NCBI RefSeq assembly: GCF_028898845.1
Contig: NZ_CP118574.1
Location: forward strand, 2,418,001 to 2,482,000
Length of the DNA: 64,000 nucleotides
Reading direction: 5' to 3'
Origin: Streptomyces sp. WZ-12
GTDB lineage: Bacteria > Actinomycetota > Actinomycetes > Streptomycetales > Streptomycetaceae
The notes below the pieces were generated by a model, which saw nothing but the letters and a program-made list of their open reading frames with translations, did not search any database and had not been told where the DNA came from. Made by a program: the position numbers and the translations under genes. The first letter of the stretch is position 1; every line of letters starts with the position of its first letter. This document shows, in pieces, positions 58,882-64,000 of the stretch.

Positions 58882-60399
58882 TCAGTACCCGCCCGGGGCG
58901 TGTGGGGCGGTCCCGGGCCCGGTCGGCGCGTGCGCCCCGCCGGCCCCGAACCCGCCCCCGGCCCGGACCCCGTCGTCGCCCTCGTCCCCCGCCCCGCCCT
59001 CGTCCTCGTCCTCGGCGAACTCGTCCCAGTCGATCTCCAGCGACGTGCGGCGGGTGAAGACATTGAAGAGGAGGTTCAGGGCGATCGCGGTCAGGCCGCC
59101 GAGGGTGATGCCGCTGTCGAGCACCGCCCGGACGCCCTGCGGCATCCGCGCGAAGAACGGCGCCACCGCGGTGGGCAGGAACGCGGCGCCCAAACTGACC
59201 GCCAGGATCAGGGCGTTGCGCTCCTCGCGCAGGTCCACCTTGCCGAGGATCTGGATGCCGACCGCGGCGACCATGCCGAACATGGACAGCGCCGCGCCGC
59301 CGAGCACCGGGTGCGGGATCGCGGCGACCACCGAGCCGGCCTTGGGCAACAGCCCCAGCACGATCATGAATCCGCCGGCCGCGACCACCACGAACCGGCT
59401 CATCACCTTCGACATCCGCACCAGGCCGATGTTCTCGGCGAACGCCACATAGGGAAAGGAGTTGAAGATCCCGCCGAGGACGGTGGCGACGCCGTCGGCG
59501 CGCAGCGCCCGGGCGACGGTGTCATTGCCGACCGGCTTTCCGGTGATCTCGCCGATGGCGTAGACGTCGCCGGTGGTCTCCACCATCGTGATCAGCATGA
59601 CGACGACCATCGCGAGGATCGGGAACGGCTCGAACTTGGGCATTCCGTAATGGAACGGCGTGCTGACGCCGAACCAGTCGGCATTCCCCACCGCGCCGAA
59701 ATCGGCGTCGCCGAGCAGCCAGGCGACGGCCGTGCCGCCGACCAGTCCGAGCAGCACCGCGACGCTGCTCAGCAGCGGCTTGCCGATCCGCACCAGCACG
59801 AGAATGAACAGCAGGGTGCCCAGCGCGTATCCGAGGTTCTTCAGGTCGCCGAATTCCGGCCCGCCCCTCAACTGGGCGCCGCCGGCCGCGTCCTGGAGCG
59901 CCTGCGGAATGAGGGTCAGGCCGATGATGGTGAGGATCGTGCCGATCACCACCGGCGGGAAATACTTCACCAACTTGCTGAAGAACGGGGCGAAAAGGAA
60001 CGTGGCGATACCGGCGGTGATCACTGCGCCGTAGACCACCAGCAGCCCGGCGGTGCCGCCGCCGGCGCCCAGCCCGATGGCGATCATCGGCGAGACCGCG
60101 GTGAAGGTGACGCCCTGGACGAGCGGCAGTCGGGCGCCTATCTTCCAGATGCCGAACGCCTGGATGACGGAGGCGATTCCGCAGGTGAAGAGGTCGGCGT
60201 TGATGAGGTAGACCAATTGCTCGCGGGACAGCCCGAGGGCGTTGCCGAGCATGATCGGGACGATGACCGCGGCGGCGTAGAAGGCCAGTACGTGCTGGAA
60301 TCCGTAGAGGGCGAGTTTCCCGAACGGGAGGACGGTATCGACCGGATGGGACCGCTGCCGGGGAATGTGCTGGGGGGATCGTCGCGCGAGTCGTGCCAT
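58882..60399 (-). CDS. NCS2 nucleobase:cation symporter (xanthine/uric acid-type)
   Basis: A 505-residue protein with about 14 membrane segments. Hallmarks: LPFGKLALYGFQHVLAFYAA at the start, PLVQGVTFTAVSPMIAIGLG, the signature ITMVETTGDVYAIGEITGKP with transport Glu, and FNSFPYVAFAENIGLVRMSK. The C-terminal ~55 residues are Glu/Asp/Gly-rich and disordered. The family imports xanthine, urate or uracil with protons. Together with the xanthine dehydrogenase locus some 43 kb away it adds to purine salvage capacity. ATG 60399 follows AAGG. Confidence 0.9.
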   Translation of the reverse strand: MARLARRSPQHIPRQRSHPVDTVLPFGKLALYGFQHVLAFYAAAVIVPIMLGNALGLSREQLVYLINADLFTCGIASVIQAFGIWKIGARLPLVQGVTFTAVSPMIAIGLGAGGGTAGLLVVYGAVITAGIATFLFAPFFSKLVKYFPPVVIGTILTIIGLTLIPQALQDAAGGAQLRGGPEFGDLKNLGYALGTLLFILVLVRIGKPLLSSVAVLLGLVGGTAVAWLLGDADFGAVGNADWFGVSTPFHYGMPKFEPFPILAMVVVMLITMVETTGDVYAIGEITGKPVGNDTVARALRADGVATVLGGIFNSFPYVAFAENIGLVRMSKVMSRFVVVAAGGFMIVLGLLPKAGSVVAAIPHPVLGGAALSMFGMVAAVGIQILGKVDLREERNALILAVSLGAAFLPTAVAPFFARMPQGVRAVLDSGITLGGLTAIALNLLFNVFTRRTSLEIDWDEFAEDEDEGGAGDEGDDGVRAGGGFGAGGAHAPTGPGTAPHAPGGY

Positions 60400-60674
60400 C
60401 TCTGCCTTGCCTTCACGAGGTAGGTGAATAAGAAGGAACCCGGGCCCTGGTCGGGGCGCTCACCCTAGTTGACCTGTGCCGTTCCGCGCGAGTAACCGAC
60501 GTTCCGGGAAAGGAAATTGGCCGTAAGCACGGAAATGTGACCGAGCGGCCGGATGCGTCCAGCGCGCCCGAATTACCGGTCGAATGCGGTGGGTTGCGCG
60601 GGTCAGGACGCCAACCACCCGTTGACGCCGCTTCCCAGGCCGGCCGACGGCGTGCCCGCGCGGCCGGGAGTGGC

Positions 60675-62000
60675 TCAACCTCCCCGTGGCCGCGCCTGGT
60701 TGGCGTCCCGGGCCTCTCCGGGGTGCCGGGCCCGACGCGCCGCCAGGGCGCCGATGAACCCGGTGACCAGCCCCCAGGCCGCGCCCACCGCCACCAGCCG
60801 CCCGAGCTGCGGTACCAGGGTGACCGAGTCGCCCAGGTCCCCGCCGAGGTCGCCGACGCCGATCAGGGAGAGCCCGTAGTGCGCGTCGATCCGGGTCAGC
60901 AGCCCGACCGCGAGCAGGGTGAGCGCGAGCGCCACCGCCATCACCAGGGCGTGCCGCCAGGCGGGCGTCCGGGCCGGAGCGCGGACCGCCGCGGTGTACG
61001 CGGCGCCGAGCAAGACCACCGCGGCCACCGCCACCAGCAGCCAGTACCGCCCGTCCTGGGCGCCGAGCGAGCCGAGGTCGAGGGTGCGCTCCCCGTGGCC
61101 GCGCAGCGCCTGCGCCAACACGTGCGGCAGCGGCAGCCCGAGGGCCGCGTCGACGTGCCCGGTCCAGGCGCCGCCGGTGCCGATGCCCAGCGCGAGCCAG
61201 GCCAGGTTCGGCAGCCCGAGCAGGATCGCCGCGAGGGTCCGCGCCGGGTCGCCGCGGGTGATCAACTCGACGATGCCGACGACCAGCCCGAGCGCGACGT
61301 AGACCAGCAGCGTCAGCACCATCGCGAAGGCCGCCGGGCGGACGGAGTCCTGGAAGCGGAGCAGCCGGGGGGAGAGCGGGACCTTGCGGGAGACGAGGAA
61401 GGTCAGCACCAGGACGGCGAGCAGCCACAGCAGCCCGTAGCCGAGGGTGGCGGGGATGTCGGCGCGGAAGCCGACGGTCGGGGTGGTGCCGAGGAGGGCG
61501 CCGATCCGGTCGGCGATCTCGTTGCCGACGCTGATGGTGAAGGTGTGCCGGGCGGCGAGCGCCAGCAGGAGCAGCAGGACCAGCCAGCACACCGCGGTCC
61601 GCACGATCCGGGCGAGCAGTTCGCCGGCCGGGGCGAGCGCGCGGTGGCGCAGCGGCCGCAGGAAGACGGCGGCGGTGACCAGGGCGCCGGCGAGGGTCAC
61701 CGACAGCGGTACGGCGTCGACGGCGGCATGGGCCTGGGCGATCACCCCGGCGTTGCCGGTCGCGTCGAGCGAGCCGCCGGCCGCGGCGACGACGACGGCC
61801 GCGACCACCGCGGGGAAGGCGCCGTTCGGCAGCCCGGCCGCGCCCGCCGCCCACAGGCCGAGCGCGGCGATCAGCACCATGGTGAGCAGGCCCGCCACGG
61901 CGGTGCCGAGGGCCTCCGCCCAGCCGCGGAGGGCGGACGGGGCGCCGTGCGGTGCCGGGTTCCGGGGGCCGGCCGCAGCCGGGCCGCGCATCTGGCTCAC
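60675..62000 (-). CDS. Streptophobe-type polytopic membrane protein
   Basis: A 441-residue protein with a GTG start (GCAGGAGA upstream) and roughly a dozen Leu/Ala/Val-rich membrane helices, e.g. LGTAVAGLLTMVLIAALGLW and TAVCWLVLLLLLALAARH. The GNAGVIAQAHAAVDAVPLSVTLAGALV and RWYLL-like segments are typical of the streptophobe family, described only from Streptomyces and relatives. No catalytic motif is seen; function unknown. Monocistronic. Confidence 0.8.
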   Translation of the reverse strand: MSQMRGPAAAGPRNPAPHGAPSALRGWAEALGTAVAGLLTMVLIAALGLWAAGAAGLPNGAFPAVVAAVVVAAAGGSLDATGNAGVIAQAHAAVDAVPLSVTLAGALVTAAVFLRPLRHRALAPAGELLARIVRTAVCWLVLLLLLALAARHTFTISVGNEIADRIGALLGTTPTVGFRADIPATLGYGLLWLLAVLVLTFLVSRKVPLSPRLLRFQDSVRPAAFAMVLTLLVYVALGLVVGIVELITRGDPARTLAAILLGLPNLAWLALGIGTGGAWTGHVDAALGLPLPHVLAQALRGHGERTLDLGSLGAQDGRYWLLVAVAAVVLLGAAYTAAVRAPARTPAWRHALVMAVALALTLLAVGLLTRIDAHYGLSLIGVGDLGGDLGDSVTLVPQLGRLVAVGAAWGLVTGFIGALAARRARHPGEARDANQARPRGG

Positions 62001-62134
62001 GCTGTCTCCTGCGGGGCGCGGGGCCGAAAGTGCCCTTCAGACCACGGTACGCACGGAGCCCGCGCGGGAGCACGCGGAAGGACCGGCCGGGCCGGGAGGT
62101 GGGCACCGATGGCGCGTTCCCGACGTAGCCCCGC

Positions 62135-62146
62135 TTCGATATCGAA
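62135..62146. promoter_or_regulatory. 12-bp palindrome upstream of the L,D-transpeptidase
   Basis: TTCGATATCGAA is perfectly self-complementary and AT-rich in a GC-rich genome. It lies about 120 bp before the L,D-transpeptidase start, followed by CCTAATAA, which could be a -10-type element. Candidate operator/promoter. Confidence 0.4.
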
Positions 62147-62264
62147 CTGTGTCCTAATAAACCGATGCACCGCACAACCGCTGAAGCGGACAAACCGTCT
62201 ACATCAGTGCGGCGGATGCCACGGGCTCCGCCGCCGTCCGTTGCTCAGCTTTGGAGGGACCCTC

Positions 62265-63440
62265 GTGCACGCCGGAACACGTCGCCACACCGCCCGGTTG
62301 ATACCCGCCGCGCTCGCCGCGGGGCTGCTGCTGACCGCGTGTGGGAACGGCGCCGACTCCTCCCGGGCGGCGGAGCCGACGGCCAAGGTGACCGTCTCCC
62401 CGGCCGGCGGCAGCACCGCCGCGAAACTGGGCTCGCCGATATCCGTCAAGGCCGACGGGGGCAAGCTGACCGCGGTCGACGTCAAGGACGACAAGGGTGC
62501 CAAGGTTCCCGGCAAGTTGGCCGCCGACGGCGGGTCCTGGACGTCCGAGGGCAAGGTCCGGCCGAAGACCACCTACACCGTGCAGACCGAGGCGAAGTCG
62601 ACCGGCGGCAAGGAGTCCAAGGCCACCGCGACCTTCACCACCGAGCAGCCGGACAAGGTCAACAAGCTCACCAACACCCCGGGGAACGGCCAGACGGTCG
62701 GCACCGGCATGCCGGTCTCGATCAAGTTCGACCACAAGGTGGCGAAGGACAAGCGCGCCGAGGTCGAGAAGGCGCTGACGGTCACCAGCCAGCCGAAGGT
62801 GGAGGGTGCCTGGGGCTGGGTGACGGACTGGGACGGCAGCGACCGGATCGACTGGCGGCCCAAGGACCCCTGGCCGAGCGGCACCAAGGTCTCCGTGAAG
62901 GGCGCGCTGGGCGGGATAGATTCCGGCGACGGCCGCTACTTCGCCCGGGACTACGACTTCGACTTCGCGATAGGCGCCGACCACAAGGCCGTCATCGACG
63001 TGCCCTCGCACAGCATGACCCTGTACGAGAACGGCAAGCCGGTCGACACCATCAAGGGCTCGGCGGGCTCCCCCGAGGCCCCCACCCGCAACGGCATCCA
63101 CACCGTCCGCAGCAAGAACGCCTCCGAGACCATGGACTCCGCCACCATCGGCTACGGCAACCAGTGGATGCTGGACTCGAAGTGGGTCACCCACCTCACC
63201 GCGTCCGGCACCTTCCTGCACTCCGCGCCCTGGAACAAGTCCATCGGCGTGGTCAACAACAGCCACGGCTGCTTCGGCATGACGACCTCGGACGCCAAGA
63301 AGGCGTACGACTTCCTCACGATCGGCTCCACGGTCGAGGTCAAGGGCAGCAGCAGCACCGCGAAGACCGACGTCGGCAACGGCCTGGAGGTCTGGCAGGA
63401 GAACTGGCAGCAGTGGCAGCAGCGGAGCGCCCTGAAGTAG
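62265..63440 (+). CDS. L,D-transpeptidase lipoprotein
   Basis: A 391-residue protein with a GTG start (GGAGGG six bases upstream). The lipobox LLTACG puts lipid on Cys26. Two Ig-like domains follow (residues ~40-125 and ~130-245: VSIKFDHKVAKDKRAEVEKA). The YkuD catalytic domain contains NNSHGCFGM (His334, Cys336). Such Ldt proteins form 3-3 cross-links in peptidoglycan outside the membrane. It is monocistronic and ends at a strong terminator. Confidence 0.92.
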   Translation: MHAGTRRHTARLIPAALAAGLLLTACGNGADSSRAAEPTAKVTVSPAGGSTAAKLGSPISVKADGGKLTAVDVKDDKGAKVPGKLAADGGSWTSEGKVRPKTTYTVQTEAKSTGGKESKATATFTTEQPDKVNKLTNTPGNGQTVGTGMPVSIKFDHKVAKDKRAEVEKALTVTSQPKVEGAWGWVTDWDGSDRIDWRPKDPWPSGTKVSVKGALGGIDSGDGRYFARDYDFDFAIGADHKAVIDVPSHSMTLYENGKPVDTIKGSAGSPEAPTRNGIHTVRSKNASETMDSATIGYGNQWMLDSKWVTHLTASGTFLHSAPWNKSIGVVNNSHGCFGMTTSDAKKAYDFLTIGSTVEVKGSSSTAKTDVGNGLEVWQENWQQWQQRSALK

Positions 63441-63480
63441 CGCCCGCTGGCCCGCGCCACGACCCGCGGCCCCACCCCCA

Positions 63481-63527
63481 AAGCCCCCGGCCCGGTGACG
63501 AGTTGCTCGTCACCGGGCCGGGGGCTT
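63481..63527. terminator. Very strong bidirectional terminator
   Basis: A perfect 22-bp inverted repeat (63481-63502 with 63506-63527) and a 3-base loop sit between the convergent L,D-transpeptidase and lipoprotein genes. It is the longest perfect stem in the window. Confidence 0.88.
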
Positions 63528-63538
63528 CGTCGTCGCGG

Positions 63539-64000
63539 TCAGCGCCCGCCGCTGGGGCTGGCGCTCGGTGCCGGCTTGGTGATCCGGTCGCCCGAGGGGG
63601 CCAGGACGTACCACTTCCCGCCGTGGTCGTCCGCGCCCTGGCCCTTGGCGTCGCCGGGCCGCTTGTCCCCGTCGAAGTAGTAGAGCGGTTGCCCGTCATA
63701 GGCGACCTCCCGGCCGCCGTCCCGACGGGTGATCGTCCCCAGCAGTTCCTTCTTCACCCCGGCGCCGGCCGTCGGCGCCCCGCTCACCAGCACCGGCGGC
63801 CAACGCTCGGCGCAGGCGCCGTAACAGGTCGACTCGCGCTCCCCGTCCGCCTCGAAGAGGTAGAGCGTGCGGCCCTGTCCGTCGACGAGGAGGGTGCCGA
63901 GCGGCCCGGAGCGGGCGTGCACCGCGACCGGCCCGGGCGGCGGGGTGGTCGGCGCGGCGCTGGCGGTGACCGGGCCGGTGGCCGACGGCGTCTGGGTCCG
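63539..64000 (-). CDS. Secreted protein with COG4315-type repeats (start cut by window)
   Basis: The frame is open to the right window edge, so the N-terminus, including any signal peptide, is missing. About 153 residues are visible. Two copies of the YxF/Y-x-x-D repeat (GRTLYLFEAD and GQPLYYFDGD) and the motif CYGACAERWPPVLVSG are typical of the predicted lipoproteins of COG4315. The C-terminal end is KPAPSASPSGGR. Function unknown; extracellular lipoproteins of this type occur widely in Streptomyces. Confidence 0.8.
   Translation of the reverse strand, partial: RTQTPSATGPVTASAAPTTPPPGPVAVHARSGPLGTLLVDGQGRTLYLFEADGERESTCYGACAERWPPVLVSGAPTAGAGVKKELLGTITRRDGGREVAYDGQPLYYFDGDKRPGDAKGQGADDHGGKWYVLAPSGDRITKPAPSASPSGGR

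Noticed and set aside
57410..59452. Long plus-strand open frame of about 680 codons
   Set aside because: It overlaps the HTH regulator and the minus-strand permease in another frame, has no protein-like composition and is explained by high GC suppressing stop codons.

Overview
This 64 kb window is chromosomal DNA of a high-GC actinomycete, almost certainly Streptomyces. The reasons are very high GC with strong third-position bias, frequent GTG and TTG starts with GGAGG-type ribosome binding sites, and families typical of the genus: an HTH-DUF5753/DUF397 pair, a streptophobe-type membrane protein, a DUF2637 protein, a SpoIIE/HATPase phosphatase, an IdeR/DmdR-type iron box and a PucR-controlled purine locus. 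I see no rRNA or tRNA gene, CRISPR array, insertion sequence or prophage. Both ends cut a gene.

Layout. 1-3.1 kb: a partial Eis-like acetyltransferase, then an ArsR-type regulator divergent from an MFS exporter. 3.1-5.9 kb: four minus-strand genes chained by ATGA overlaps and ending in a PCMT-like methyltransferase, divergent from an HTH/DUF397 pair. 5.9-9.7 kb: an MgtA-type P-type ATPase with a long leader that holds a 14-codon ORF. 9.7-18.5 kb: a purine catabolism unit with xanthine dehydrogenase FAD, 2Fe-2S and Mo subunits, a purine permease and XdhC, divergent from PucR. 18.8-31.2 kb: mostly single genes, namely a TPR protein, a methyltransferase, a GntR regulator, an iron-box FhuF-like protein, a DUF2637 protein, an anti-sigma-type ATPase, a GH38 mannosidase, a pyruvate-oxidase-like TPP enzyme and a PP2C-like protein.

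31.4-37.8 kb: a DUF456 protein, RsgA with a small leader ORF, and a four-gene toxin/immunity-type cluster. That cluster holds a deaminase-fold toxin, a SUKH-4 protein, a SUKH protein carrying its own deaminase-like C-terminus, and a P-loop/WD-repeat protein. 37.8-42.5 kb: a MerR regulator, a secreted protein, an orphan response regulator, an ArsR/CDF metal-export pair and a CaCA exchanger preceded by what I read as a yybP-ykoY (Mn2+) riboswitch. 42.6-48.7 kb: a family 2 encapsulin system (shell with a cyclic-nucleotide-binding-like insert plus cysteine desulfurase cargo), divergent from a large SpoIIE-type phosphatase. 48.9-64 kb: small membrane proteins, a KimA-like permease, a TetR regulator with a zinc-finger-like N-terminus, a receiver/degenerate-GGDEF/glycosyltransferase fusion coupled to an acyltransferase, an HTH regulator, a second nucleobase permease, a streptophobe protein, an L,D-transpeptidase lipoprotein and a partial lipoprotein.

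The purine unit and the second nucleobase permease fit salvage and oxidation of purines. The ArsR/CDF pair, the riboswitch-controlled CaCA exchanger, MgtA and the iron-box gene form a divalent-metal theme. The most original material is the ATGA-chained methyltransferase operon with an Asp-rich 44-residue peptide, the SUKH-deaminase cluster, the encapsulin pair and the two leader ORFs.
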